A stretch of 64,000 bases of DNA from Istiophorus platypterus (GCA_016859345.1 CM029119.1:6811912-6875911), one strand, 5' to 3'. Shown: positions 40,101-53,371, numbered from the stretch's first letter. The notes: generated by a model not told the origin, from the sequence alone. Translations and numbers: made by a program.

Positions 40101-43100
40101 GTGAAGATGATGGCAGTCTTATCTCTGTCTCCTTACCTCATTTCACAGGAGCCCCAGGTTCATTTTCACTGATTCTTATCAATGAATGTACCTTACTGAC
40201 AGACTCTGTCAGCTGTGTAATTTAGCTGGCTGTGTTCATGTGCACTGTCAAGAGCTTATACCTCCCCAAGGGCCATATTTCAGTCATGTCTCACAAACAG
40301 TAATCTCACAACAATCAGTGGGTGAAGCTGAATTGCTGTTTCTCAAATTTCCGGCATTCCCCAACTACTGATTGCGGGCGATAATGATAAGGGCTTCTGG
40401 CAGCCAAGTCAGACACAACAGAGAGAGGCGACACACTGCTGCAGATCGGAGACACATAAATTGAAACTAGGAGAGAGCGTGAAATAGATCTTTCTACCTT
40501 TTCTGTTTGGGGACAGAAGAGGTTAATAATTCTTACATTTAAAAGAAAAATGGTCATTTAAAAATGAGTTGATATGCAGTATAATAATAACAGTATGAGT
40601 GGAATCAAGCTGTTGATGTGGCACTCCTCCTGTCTTCTATCTTGTGAGGTAAAGCGATGACTTATTGTGTCTGGCTTGTTAATGACACCGTCTAGCTTAG
40701 ATGACTGTATTTTCAAAGTGAATCACCTCGCCTCAGCTAATGTTCAAGTTAAACAATGACGTACAGTATGTGTGTATGTGTGTGTGTGTGTGTGTGTGTG
40801 CGCCTGTGTGTATCCTTGTGTGTGTCCATAGTCTGTGCTTTTTACAGATCAGCTAGTTGGGAAATCCTGGGTTAGGCAAACATGTTGCAATCTTTTTGGA
40901 GGCTAGGTGGTTTATTTGTGGAGGCTAGGTGGTATATACTATAAATGTATTTTTTTAAATGATTGCATCTTGTTTTTGTTTATCAGTGGTAGCCTATTAC
41001 AGGAATACTGCCATGGTACTGCATCTTTAAGATTGCAGTCTAGTTTCATCATTGGTTCTCTAAGAAACAATACATTTATATGTTTTTGGTAATTTTTATG
41101 ATTTCTTACCATATACTTTTCAACAAAACTAAGAGTCTACTGCTATTGTAACAGCACTTTGAGGCTGTACTGAGACAAAGCAGTGTTTTGAACTAATGTC
41201 AGCCTAATAACATGCTCACAGTGACATGCTGATGCTAAACAGGTATGATGTGTGCCATATTAACCATCTTGGTTAAGCGTGTTAGCACGTTAACATTTGC
41301 TAAATGGTGCTAAACACAAAGAGCAGGTCTCACAGGTATATGGCCACAGAACAAAATAAATTTTAACCTCGTGATAATTTTAGATGAAAAGTCAGAGGAT
41401 CACCAAGGTTATTACAATTCATACTGTGGGGATCTTGACTGTCCGAACCAAATTTCATGTCAACCCAACCAATAACTCCACTCAAAAAAACTTCCACTCA
41501 AAATGGTGGTTCCATCTCATGGTGGTTCTAGCAGAAAAGTTAGGGGATGACCAAAGTTAATAGGACTCATCCTTTGGGAACCATGAATGACATGGTTGGC
41601 TAACCAACTGAGAGACTAAAATCCATAGAGCCATGCAGCTAATGTGGCTAAAGTAGATATGATTCAAGATTTTGATGTTTCAATTTTGATTTCGCATCAT
41701 CGATTGTCAATTTTAAATACAGGGCCTCATTTAAAAAAAAAAAAAAAAAAACATTGGTAGAACCTCAACTGGGACCAATGAAAGGACAGATGTGCGACCA
41801 AAACTAAAATTACCCCTAAGCAACACTGCTGCATGTATTCTCTGAGAGGACACTAAAACTACATGGAGTGTATCAGAGATGATGGCAAACTTGAAAACCA
41901 TTAAGTGATACTGGGGCTGCACCTGTCCAGGTGAAAGGCAGCGATCTCTGCATTGTGTCTCTGGAAGTCAACAAAGTAGTAGAAATCTTCTGGAGTCTCC
42001 TCATCCCTCTGCTGCCTGACACACATACACAGGCACATGCACACAAACAGACGAGAAGTCCAGACATTCACAGTGATCACGCTGTCAGTTATAATAGCCA
42101 GTAGCATATAATCAACAAAACAAATACTGTAATTTTAACAGATACCAGCTGATTTAGCCTGACAGGAAACGAGATAATGCATCGTAATATTATGTTTATG
42201 TTATGTAACCTAATCTAACATTTTCATGGACACTAGCTCAGTGTTTAAAATGGATTGAAAAACCACAAATTGGATTGTTGGGATAGAAACCTGTAGTCCC
42301 ATGCTTCACCTATAAAGCCCCGACATTAGCTAATTGATGACATATTAACATACTGATTGTGTTTGATAAAATACAGAGACTCTTAAAATGTGGATTCAGT
42401 TCTCACCTCATCGGTTTGAACATGGCTTTGGCAAAGTTACTCATTTTCAGAGCCAGCTTTAGGTGATGTCCACTGGGCTTCACCACTGTAATAGAGAGAC
42501 AGAGAGAGAAAGAAGCTTTAGATGGTCAGTGATAGTGGTTACACATTAGTGGACATCAAGTAACCTTATACACACCATCTGACATCTATTTTATTTGTGA
42601 CTGAATGTTGAAAACTTGACAAACTTGACAAAGGTACACACTGAGCATCCGGTAACTGAGTCATTATTTGGTTTATAGCTTAAATTCCCAGAGGCCAGTT
42701 CAAACTGTAGCATGTTTTCTAGATCTGCCTGTTCACTGTGATAAAGTAACTGGTGTTTGTGCTCTGCTCTCTCAATGACTAGTGTTCTTCTCTCTCTGTC
42801 TGATTGTAAATTATGTCGCAGCAGCAGGCCAGACTGACCACACACATGACTCTTCCTGCTGCACTCTGAAAATCCAGGGCAATAATAGTTAACAATCACA
42901 CAGGGTGTACAATCTCTACTTTTTTGTGGAAATGAATCAAAGTGGACCAAATTGCCTTTGTGGCACTGAACACCGTTGCTCTTCGGTTACTGACATAATG
43001 AGAGTTTCATGAAGGTTAAATTTAAACAGGGGTGGATTTTTTTGTTGCATTTCATCTTGGCAGTGAATGATGTTTGTGTGGTCAGGGATGCTGGAGGGGT

Positions 43101-46100
43101 ACAGACGGGACAAAAACATGCATTATAACTGCCTTCGCATCCATTTTGAGGTGTGTGAGAGAAAATATATATTGCTAGCAGTAAAAAACAAAGTATAAAA
43201 CCATAATTTTACTGTACATCCTGGAAAAAAATGAACTCTTTCTTCAATTTAATTTGCATTAATGTTCATATTTCCACATGGAAATTTATATACTATAGGC
43301 TTTACACATACATTTGTATCAGTTGTTGTATATAAAAACTGGCTACACATCTGCTCCATCCACTATTAAATCCCATATCCAGTAAATAAGAGTTTTTGCT
43401 ACAGCAACATCTATCAAAAGTAACTTTAATTATCCCTCCATACGTTTTGCGGCATTCTACTCAGAGGTTCACTAGGAGATGACAGCGTAGGTGGTGGCTG
43501 GTGTGTAGGCTGAAGCCTGAAAACGTGTGTGCAGGCATCAAACATTTAATTAAGGACTCTGCCTTTGAACACAAATGAACGCCTGTTTTCTTTGCCCCAG
43601 AGCAAGTGTCTTATACAGAAGGACAAATCTGAAATTTGGTGCCAAATGAAAAACAAAATCCTCACTATCTCAAAGGCAGCAGCGTGTTTGTGTCTGACAG
43701 TACCACCAGCCACAGCAGAAAAGAGAGAAAAAAAAGAAACAAAGGGAATAGTCAGAAATTGAACACTCATACTGTTACACTCTGTACACAAAAAACAGAG
43801 CTACAAAACATGAGATATGAGATAAAGAACATCAAAAACCAGAGACCATAAAGTCTTATAGACAATATAAAATCTGTGGTGACTTGACCATACCTTGGGT
43901 ACAATCGCATGCTCCTTTCAATGCCTTCTCATCTTGAGTGTAATCTGCAAGACATAAAGGTTGTTAGTTCATAATTTAACACATAATAGTCATATTAAAA
44001 TTCTTAACATCAAAAATTCATCACCACAGATTTGGATGGATTCATTGCCAGTATATTACCATCTCTGTCAGACTCTGCTTCCCAGCAGTGTGTCAACTAA
44101 ATTAGAAAACTGTTGCTTTATTGCACAATGGGATACTGCTGTATGGCACAAAAAGGGTACAGGGTGCTATTCTGCTACAAACAGAGATAAACCTCCAGAG
44201 TCTCTCATACATCCTATAGTTAAATATAGGAATTTCAGTTTTAATTTTTCACTTGAGTAACAGTGGTACAGATAGCGGCGAAAAGGCTATCTTATGGGTG
44301 GTTATCATTATGTTTGTCCACCTTACATCAAGCAGTTACAATTAATTATTCTAGGTTTTCAGATGTTTTAAATCACATCTGTTCATCCCTCACCTGCGCT
44401 GATTACTGTCATGCTCTCCATGTCCTTGAGTAATTGGGGGATTGCGGGGTCATCGCGGGTGTACAGAGCATAGCGGCTTATTCCCAGGTGGAACTTCAGC
44501 CAGCTAGCGTCAGGGTCAAAGGTTGCTTCATGTTTGGGCACAGTGATGTTGGAGACAGCCGCTGCCTCGCTGTATAGTTTCATATGCCTGGGGAGTGAGA
44601 CATTGAACAAAGGGTAGCTTCAGTGACTGAAAATAAACAACTCTATGCCCCATATAGGCTATACAACTTAAAGCCCTTACAACATTTTTATGGGCAGTAT
44701 TTTATTTTTGGAAAGACCACAAAGTGCAAAGTGCATTCCACAAGGTTTCTTTTCAGCAGACCTTGTTTTCAATGAAACTGGATATGAAGAACTGTAGAAC
44801 ATATAGAATTTATTGTGTATCTCATGGGTTCTCTATTGTTCCCGAAAGCAGCTATGACAAATATTGATTTTCCACAGCCTCCTTCCTTCTCCTCTTTGCT
44901 ATAATTAAACTTGGTGTAAGAATAATCCTAGAGCAAAATAAATAAGGCTGTGGTAAGAGGGACACCACATCACCAGAGCTGACCACAATGAGTGGGATGG
45001 TCATCTCCCAACCCAAACAAACTCCATCACAGGCTGGATAACGTGCAATAATGGACCGAAGGTTTATAAATAACAGTTTGTCCATTGGTCATCCTTGTCC
45101 ATTGTCCTAACCAGGACAATGGACAAGTGCAGACCACAGATTACAGAGCAGAACAGATGATTGAGAAAGGGGAGAGTGTTTTAGTGGCACTAACTTGCAA
45201 TGTTTACCAGAAAAGAACACGCACATACAGAGGTTGACCTGGAAATTAACTATAACTCGTTTCCTTTTTCAGCATGCAAAACCAACGAAAAACTGGTTTC
45301 AACTGTTTATTTAAGAAAGCCCCCGTAGTAAAGCCCTCCCTAGGTGCGTTTGTTGCAGTGTTGAGATGTTGTTGCAAGATATTGCAAGTCTTAAACAAGC
45401 CTTTTGGTTATCTATTGTTTTAGTGCAAATTTATACGGCAGGAGAGAGAGGAGATCCTTTGCTCATATTTCTTCTTATTTTCCACCATAAGAGCCCAAAA
45501 TCGGAGGGAGTGCAGTTTGTTAGGACAGACAGCATCGAGAAAGCCAAGACTGCTACGACTCCCACAGATTAAGATAATCTTTAGCGGTTTCAAATCCTTG
45601 TTTACCTTAAAGAGAGCACTCCAGACGAAAGCTCTCAGACTGACATGTTTTTGAGTTTTTTTCTAACACCAGCCCACTCACTACTAGACTGTTTATTAAA
45701 CCCAGAACTGTCTACACACCCTGATGTCCTTCTGTTGATGTACATCTGTTATTGTGAACAAAGTGTGTTTATGTGCATGGATGTGTGCTTGTGCGTTTCT
45801 GTGGTGGGTTTGGCCATTATGTCACTGACCCTTCCTCTTGACCACAGTCGAGCCTCGTGCTTTCACATTGGGATTTTTCAGCTAAATTGAACATGCTCCT
45901 CTTTCAAAATAAAGTGAAGTAACACTAAGTCAAATCTAGCTGTCAAACACTGCAAAATCAATGGTACTTTGAACAAAATCAGCAATGTCTAAATGTGATT
46001 TTTATCTAAATCCTGAAAGATTACACCAGAAACTGACCTTTCCCAGTGTGACACCTTTCTCCTGTAGTATTCCATCAGCTGCTCTACCTGCAGCAGCCTT

Positions 46101-46408
46101 TCCTCTGGCCCCAACGCCGGAACCTGGATGTTATACAGAGGGTGAGCAAACAGCCTCCCCAGCTTCGAGCCTCCATCTGTGGGGTCAGCTGTAAAACCAA
46201 CCAAGGATGACGCAGAAGTCCAGTTGGAGAGCTGTGGTGTGGCGAGACCCCCCTGCCTGGGCAGAGTGAGGTTGTTGGGACCACATTCGCAAAACTGTTT
46301 TGATCCTCGTCCCATGCTCTGCAGCTTTGGAAGCAGAATGAAGTAAAGGTCTGCAGAGAAGATGGCTGTGAGCGTCGCAGCTAAGAAGAGACGGTCTCTC
46401 CTCATCAT
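37135..46408 (-). CDS. fam20a: FAM20A, secretory-pathway pseudokinase
   Basis: Eleven coding exons on the minus strand: 46408-46038, 44587-44394, 43944-43894, 42485-42407, 42015-41923, 39974-39859, 38851-38671, 38091-37982, 37877-37796, 37708-37649 and 37405-37135. All are in phase and give 535 residues (human 541). FAM20A is a Golgi/secreted pseudokinase that pairs with and activates the kinase FAM20C; loss causes enamel and kidney calcification defects in humans. A signal-anchor segment covers about residues 7-28. The diagnostic substitution is present: [16 protein letters not shown] has Gln (residue 250) where FAM20C has the metal-binding Glu. The blocks [15 protein letters not shown] and HLDNARG are retained. 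The two ATGs at 46408 and 46405 are adjacent, and I chose the first. Upstream of them the frame has only non-ATG codons back to a stop. Confidence 0.95.
39150..39795. repeat. Foldback MITE-like element in fam20a intron 6
   Basis: Phrases such as AGAGTTAAATGAGAAGATTG at the left and GATCTTCTCACCTAACTCC at the right are inverted relatives of each other. GACAGAGCCAGGGTAATTGT and TTTATGCTAAGCTG in between match a common percomorph repeat. The element ends about 65 bases from the fam20a exon 6 donor. Confidence 0.65.
40770..40800. repeat. (TG)n microsatellite in fam20a intron 5
   Basis: A short, slightly interrupted TG run on the plus strand, CA in the fam20a transcript. Confidence 0.8.
41195..41660. 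repeat. Teleost interspersed repeat with internal duplication
   Basis: The sequence contains GTGTTAGCACGTTAACATTT, then GATGAAAAGTCAGAGGATCA and, about 140 bases later, a second related unit GCAGAAAAGTTAGGGGATGA. It ends with CATAGAGCCATGCAGCTAAT. I recognise this as an abundant percomorph repeat with two internal copies. The class is uncertain. Confidence 0.6.
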
Positions 46409-48472
46409 TGTAACAGAGAGAGGCAAATGTAGAAAGAGAAAGGAAATAAAAAGAGCAGGGAAGCGTATACAAAGTCCTGACTATGTGCTGCTCCAGAGTG
46501 TGTGAGGCATCACTTGTAGGCTGCCTCCAGTCTCCCACACAGTCAGCCAGGCAGAGGTAAGCAGTCAGAGGTTGGTCCAAGGCTCTCCCTCTTTCTCTTT
46601 TCTATGTGTGTTTTAGTCTGTTCCTTTCACCCTCACTTCTTCTTCTCCTACTCCTTCTCCTCCTCCCTTGGCAGCAGCGGAAGAAAGAGCCGAGCTGAGA
46701 GAGAGCATGTGTTAGCAACAGTCACTGGCAGTTTGGCTGCTTCCAGGGACCTGCTGCTCTGAGGACAAGAGAGCGAGAGAGTGTGTGTGACTGTGTGTGT
46801 GTGTAAGCAAGAGAGTAGGGAGGGGGTGTGCGTATGTCTGAGTATGTGTGCATTGTGGGCGTGTCTGTGCAGGTATGTACACAAACATCAAACGACAGGT
46901 TAACAGAATGAGAGTTTGTGCCATGAGGGTGCAGAAAACAGACACTCTCTCTCACACACACACACACACACACTCTTGGAGGGTTAAGGCAGAAATCCCT
47001 GAAAACAGGAAGGGGTGGAGACTTCTTATCACAACAGATCTGAATGAAAACCACGTCCAGCTGGCATATCCACACTGATGCAATGCATGTGTTTGTGTGT
47101 TTGTGCGTGCGCAAGTGTAGGTTCAGGTCCAATTTTCATTCACACGTGTTTATGTAAACTGGCTGCCTTCCTCACAGATTTCTGACACTAAGCTAGTGAG
47201 CTTGCATGTGTAGATTTACAGGTGTTTGTGTTGACTTGTGTTAAGCGTGTATGAGTGCGCAACTTGCCTTGACATCTTCCTTTTTTTACCATGAAGGTGT
47301 GGAGACAAGATTCCCTTCCCTCTGTTGTCCTCTCGTCTTCCCCCTGCTCCTCTTCGTTAAGTCCACTTTCACTCCTCCCCCATCTCATCAAATCCTCTCT
47401 CCTCCTCCTCTCATCCCTTGCTTCATCTCCTCCCTGCTTCAATTTTCTCTGGTCCTCTGTCACTTTTCTACCTCTCTACTTCCTTCTTTTTTCCTTGCTC
47501 TGCCTTATTGCAACAGAACCTCCAGTCTGTCTCGCTCCAAGCAAAAATTCCCAGCTGCACTTTCCTTCCTGCTGCAGTTCCCTCACTTGAATCCCTCACT
47601 TCTCTCCCTGTCACGATGAACTACAGAGAGAAGCCAGTTCAGAAAAGGCAGTCCTGGAGAAAAAAAAAAAAAGTTCTTGCATAACTTCAAATTAAGAAAC
47701 GTGCTGGGCAAAATAAGACCTGCCTTCATTCACAGGCCAGCTTTTTGTTTACTATTTGATTCCTGGGAAAACATACAGGGAATAAATTGCAAATGCTGCT
47801 TGTTGCCTGTGTCTGCTCTAAGCACTTTTATATTGAAGCACTGAGAATCTCACCGGACATTTCCCAGGTTGCATCTGTACTGTTGTTACTGTGGTATTGT
47901 GGAACATCTGTCGTCTGTTTGTGTGTGTGTGTATGTATTTGTGTGAAAGACTAACAAAATTACACATCAGTGTCTGGGAGCTGCTCTCGAGGGTGTTTTA
48001 TACTCTCTGAAGAGAGAAAACATGCTGAGAGAATCCTTTCCTGATGTTGGAAATTAGTGAAAGGAAGCTTTAACCTTCTCTTTAGAGAGATATAGAAGAG
48101 CTTCTGTTTTGCCTCCACACACAGAGGCTAAGTGGCTCACTTCTCCCTGCAAGACCCCAGCTACAAAGTTTTTGTTATACTTTTAACCCAAATGTACTAT
48201 TGAAAAAAAAAAGCTTTTAGCTTGAGCCTATTTAAGTTTCTCTCCATTGTGCATCGTTCTTTGAAACTTTTTTTGCAATTTTTAAGGCAAAAAAATCTCA
48301 CAACTAAATCTCTGGCTGTAGCCCCTCAGGAGCAACAAACTGAGAAATGCCCCAGTACATCACTCAGTTTTTCTTGTATAAAAGATGTAAAGATATGTAC
48401 TTGTGGTTGAAAATGCTATCTCCTAAGATCAAACCATCTGTTTAAATCATCTGACAGAATATATATCATATT

Positions 48473-48558
48473 ATATACGTATATATATATACATACATAC
48501 ATACATATACACATATCTATACATACATATATATATACACACACATATATACATATAT

Positions 48559-48626
<68 letters not shown>

Positions 48627-48664
48627 GTAAAAAACTATACACACGCACACACACACACACACAC
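48473..48664. repeat. Compound (AT)n / (CA)n tract
   Basis: Imperfect TATA/CATA sequence leads into a perfect (AT)28 run at about 48567-48622. A (CA)n run follows at 48641-48664. The AT part can extrude as a cruciform. Confidence 0.9.
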
Positions 48665-49029
48665 TTCCTCCCCCACCAAAACATCCAGACCAGTGCTTAT
48701 GATAAACCAGTTTTCAGAGATGAGCAGGCACACACATGTAAAGAAGTTTCAAAATCAAACACGGACAGATAACAAAGGGCGCTGAGTCTTGCGTCACCAA
48801 TTTGTGCAATTCAGCTGAGCTGTGATGAAAAGTACATAATTGCTCGTGTTTCGAAAAAAGGGTGAGGTGGCTCAGATGTCTTACTGTCTAAATGTCTTCT
48901 TGGATGACCCAGAAGTCTCAAATATCAGTAAATTTCACTCTGCTGATAAATGACCAAAAACATTCAGGGTAATGTGAAGCTGCACAAACACAAGGAGAGC
49001 ATGCAAAGTAAAGATGATTGCAAAGCAGA

Positions 49030-49310
49030 GGTTGGACATTTTGCAAAAATACGTTTACTTGCTTTTTTGTAGAGACTTAGATGAGAAGATAAATACCTTA
49101 GGCTAACTTAGGCTAACTGATGTTTCAACACTGGAAACATCTGTTTTTGTAGGGATTAAACACACAAGAAATAATGTGTTAAGTAGTGAGTTTTAGAGGT
49201 GCTGAATTTTCAACTTTGGCCACAACCATGCTTGCAGTTTCCCTGTTTCCAGTTTTATGCTAAGCTAAGCTAATATGTATGGTATAAAATATGGTATCAG
49301 TATGAGATGG
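49030..49310. repeat. Partial copy of the foldback MITE-like element
   Basis: CTTAGATGAGAAGATAAATA, GTGAGTTTTAGAGGTGCTGA and CAGTTTTATGCTAAGCTAAG match the family also present at 39150-39795 and 51560-51740. Confidence 0.55.
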
Positions 49311-51124
49311 ATGAAACAACAACAAGAAATGTAAGCAGAGAATAAGCAGAATTAAAAAAGAGAAAAACAAGGTGTTGAAAAATACAGTACACACAGTACA
49401 GAAAAGACAGTTTATATCATAGGTTATTCTGATGGAGAAAAATCTGAAAGCAAAGTATTTATTTAACTCATTTAAACACTACAGTACAAATTAAATAACC
49501 AGTTTAACTGCCAACCATTAACAGCTCAATATAAAAGGAAAAAAAACAAAAAACTATGGTTCATGTCTATATTTCCCTCTATATCTGACTGGATAGGTAG
49601 GTAGCGCCCTTTCCTCTTCAGATGCTGTGCCAAGCTTCATGTTGCCAGTCTGATACAGTACCTGGGGGATTATGGGTAGTTATGCAGTGGAGGCATTTCC
49701 TGAAAAAAAGGAATAAGTAAAAGTAGAGAGAAATAAAGAACAGACTTTTAAGCTCCATGTTCAGAAAACAGTTTTCAGAAATATGAGGAAGAGTTTATAG
49801 AGCAGTATCATCAAGGCATTTCTGACATTCTTCCTTCAGAAAAAATCTAAAGCAGTGACATGAATCGATGGAAGTCTTTTTAACTTCCTGTGTGACCCCT
49901 AAGCCGTCAGTCCACATCAATTGGCAGCTGCAGGAAAAGCCTCATCCATGTCCAAGCCACAAATGCACAGTGAAGCAGCACAACATACAGTATAAACTGA
50001 CAAGGTCACAGTTGAGAAAAGGAAAAAGAGAGGATGAAGAAGCTCATCGCAAAGATGTCAAGAGAAAAAAGAAAAGAAGAAAGTGGGAAGGACATGCAAG
50101 CAAATTTTTAAAATAAAAAAAAATTAGGAATTTTCCCATCAGATGTATCTAAAATAGCACGGCAGTAATCCTCTCTTCCTCCTTTTATCCCTCTCTCATT
50201 ATCCCTTCCCCATCAATCACATTTTTTGGAGAACTTCACTCTGACCATGGAGAACTGCGGCCACAGTACTGGGACAAAAAGAAGTGGAACGGCACTGTAA
50301 CATTCCTCCAGAATTGATCGAGCCTTTTATAGCCACATGCACTGAATAGTATTTTTTATGGTGGCCACTACTGAATGTCCACAAACCTAGACTACCGCTG
50401 ACAACAACAGACACTCCCACTAAAGGCAACTTACATAATACATTGAAAATAAAAATGTACCATCCAGAACTAAGCAGAGCACACCAGTGAGAAAAAAACA
50501 ATTTTTAGGTGTAGTGTAGATGAAATAAAGTTTATTGATTACTCAGGGGAGACGAGTCATAGAAGCAGAGAACAGTGAGTCAAAGTGAGGCTATGTAACT
50601 TTTGCTTAACAGCAACCGCTTCTAGTGACAATAACAAGATAATGATATGTTAAAATGGGAATGCCAAAATGTTGCTCTATCGCAGCACAAGTGGAAAAAG
50701 TGATGGTCAGATGGACCTGCTGATCTCAGCCACACAGCAAAAGTAAGCTAACATTAGCTAACATAAGCTACTGGTAATTACTGACCAAGTAAGACTGTAG
50801 CAGCACCCCCCCCCCCCCAATGGCTACTGAATTCAGCAAGTCTTATTCGTTGGAGTTGGACTTTGCTCCAGTCGCTCCATCCTTCATGCTGGTAGAAATC
50901 TTTTCCTAAGTAGGCAAGCTGCTTGATACAGGTTCAGCTTTAAACCAGCAGTGTCGAAGTCCATCTCCCCCCTATGGCAGTGAGAGTAATTACACAAAAA
51001 CTACTAAATACGGGGAAATTTCCAAAGTTCCTTGACAATAATTTATTATTTAGGAAGATTGAATGTAACAGCTACATAGCCTACTCCAAATATTTTACAA
51101 ATGCCAACCTGTCCCCTTTCTTCT

Positions 51125-51356
51125 CTACACAGGGAAAAGCCACACCGATGGTAACCCATCTTTGTCCTTTCCGTCGATCGCTTTCTCTATTAGACTGTAA
51201 TCCTTCCTCTTAACACCGATTTTCTTTTCAATCTGGGACATCAGAAACTTTTCTCGGGCCCTTCCTAGATTCTTCATAGGCTCCGACATCCTCCTAGATG
51301 CTGTAGCCTGCCCTGTCTCTGTTGCTATGGTTACTCCTCTCTTCAGCTCTGGCAAA
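51125..51356 (-). other. Candidate terminal exon of the WD-repeat gene
   Basis: An open frame of 76 codons and a stop on the minus strand encodes a basic, helical C-terminus-like sequence ending DGLPSVWLFPV. If joined to the exon ending at 55084 the phase is right (a two-base overhang is completed by T at 51356). However, the acceptor CAAG is weak and the implied intron is 3.7 kb. I do not recognise the sequence. It may be a true last exon, part of another gene or chance. Confidence 0.25.
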
Positions 51357-51559
51357 CTTGCTGGTTGGCATAAAGCCGATTGTTACCGGTGCACACTGTG
51401 GAAATGTCGCCACAGACACCAGATTTAAAACTGAGGTATACTGCAAAATACAAAGAGATTTACCGGATGCTGATGAGCTTCATCAGTGTTGTGTGAACTC
51501 ATCTGGCAGGCTTGAATGTTACGGATGTTTATATGTAAAAGGCCCATTTCATTTGGATT

Positions 51560-51740
51560 AAACCAACAAGTTGTAATGTTAATAACATTTTTTAAGAAAT
51601 GTTGTTAATTAGTGAGCTTTAGAGGTTGTGGTAGACAAACAGTTTCCTGTCTCCAGTCTTTATGCTAGGCTAAGTTAGGTTTTAGCTTCATATCTACCGT
51701 ACAGGCATAAGTTGGTATCAATTTTCTAATCTACCGCTTC
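51560..51740. repeat. Partial copy of the foldback MITE-like element
   Basis: TAATTAGTGAGCTTTAGAGG and CCAGTCTTTATGCTAGGCTA, followed by GCTTCATATC and a GGTATCAATTTTCTAATCTA end, match the family at 39150 and 49030. Confidence 0.6.
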
Positions 51741-52855
51741 ACAAAAAAAATATTTCCACAAAATTCTGATTTCATTATTTTGATTAGTTCATTTGCACAT
51801 TTTTTGGCTTCCTTTAACTGAAAAAGAGAAGTGCAATGAAAAAGGATGGAAGACTCAGATTAATTCTTTGTTTTTACAGTCAATGGGCACCAACAGAACA
51901 CAAAGATCAGGTGTTCATCAAGTCAGCAGGATGAAAAAGAGAATGGAAAGGATTCAGTATGAAACTTACTTGCGAGACCAGAGTCTGATGAGGCGAATCA
52001 ACTCAGCCAATCAACAGTGATTGCTGTGGTCAATGTCATCAAACAGGCGTCTCCTCTCGCAACATGAAGCTAAAGTCTGGCAATTGTCCTCACACAGATA
52101 CTGACACACACATGCGCATAGATGATGGTTGGATGGATGTGCATGCATGGTTGGATGGAAAGGAAACAATAAAGATGAGAATGACAAATGTGTGTGTGAA
52201 TGGTTTTAATATCTAGTCTTTACACTCATCAGCAGCTGGTTGTGTGTTTGCAGGTTACCATGGGCTTCCTGATGTTGTACTTGGTCATTCTCTGTTAGGC
52301 TGATGGATGAAACTAAAGACGGTGACAAGAGACAACTTTCAGTGAGTTAGCGTGTATGTCTGCATGGGTGTGGTTGCAGAAAAAGCACAGTTAATCACTT
52401 ATTTTGGCAATTTCTGAGTGACGGGCTGACAGTGAAAGTAAAAGTGTAGGAAATGTCTTGCAGGGACACACTAACACTTAGCCACGCAAACACAAACTTA
52501 CAGCTTTTTTGCACTTTTGCACACAAAAATCTGGCCTGCATCTCTGGAGAAGAACATTGCCCAAATGTTCCCAAGTGGAGCCCTAGACTTCAGAGGAGGA
52601 GAATGTGAAGAATGCTCTGACTCTTCTCTTCATAATGTGGTGAAATTGGACAAGATTGAATCTGAGTATCAGGTTTAATTAGCTTGGAAGTCCAATCCTG
52701 ACCTGTATGTTTAACCCCTTTTTATGGATCTCTCAAGTGGGAGCTACACACACTCATACACATGCAGAAGCATTCTGACAAGAGTCGTGGTTAGTGGAAA
52801 GGACATTCACAGTATAAAGCCAAATGGGACTGTAGCAGGCGTGGGCCGGGTCATG

Positions 52856-52927
<72 letters not shown>
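52856..52927. repeat. (TG)n microsatellite
   Basis: About 35 TG units on the plus strand, CA on the minus strand. A histidine/threonine open frame across it is a repeat artefact. Confidence 0.95.
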
Positions 52928-52930
<3 letters not shown>

Positions 52931-53371
52931 TTTGTGCACACACACAACACCCCAAAACACTGATTGGCTACCTTCAGAACTGCATTCTCTCTGTGAAGTT
53001 TGACTGTTGGTGGGGTCAAGTTCTTGACATATGACCTTGTTAGGCCCCACTCTGTCACTTTCCATCCTCTCCTTCTCATCTGTATCTTCTCTTAGGTTGT
53101 TCTGTGTCTCCCTATGGGATTCAGAACCAAAAAATTATCAACCTTTGCCGAGGGCAATCCACTTGTGCAAACACAAAGCCGTTTACTTTAGATAGAGCTT
53201 TCCCAGTTTAGCTCATGTCAAGGTCCTGAAATGATCAGTGTTCACTGCTGGATATTTTGTCCGACCTCTGTGAGGATGTTTGTTGCTAGATTTGATTTGA
53301 ACCAGAACTGGAGCTGTTCTCTGTCTCTGTGGTGTAGCTGGCTTGCGCTTGAGTACTCTGCGTGCTCCTTC

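Larger units (their letters stand above)
46409..51124. other. fam20a upstream region and intergenic spacer
   Basis: This holds the fam20a 5' UTR and promoter (46409 to about 46800), then roughly 4 kb without a supported gene. It includes a (CA)n run at about 46951-46972, a pyrimidine-rich stretch at about 47315-47500, a large TA/CA tract at 48473-48664, a repeat relic at 49030-49310 and a C13 run at about 50806-50818. Open frames here are repeat-encoded or lack family character. Confidence 0.5.

Noticed and set aside
51958..52020. Minus-strand WD-gene exon ending at a GTAAGT donor near 51970
   Set aside because: The frame needed has a TGA shortly upstream and no acceptor gives an open exon, so the donor-like motif alone is not enough.
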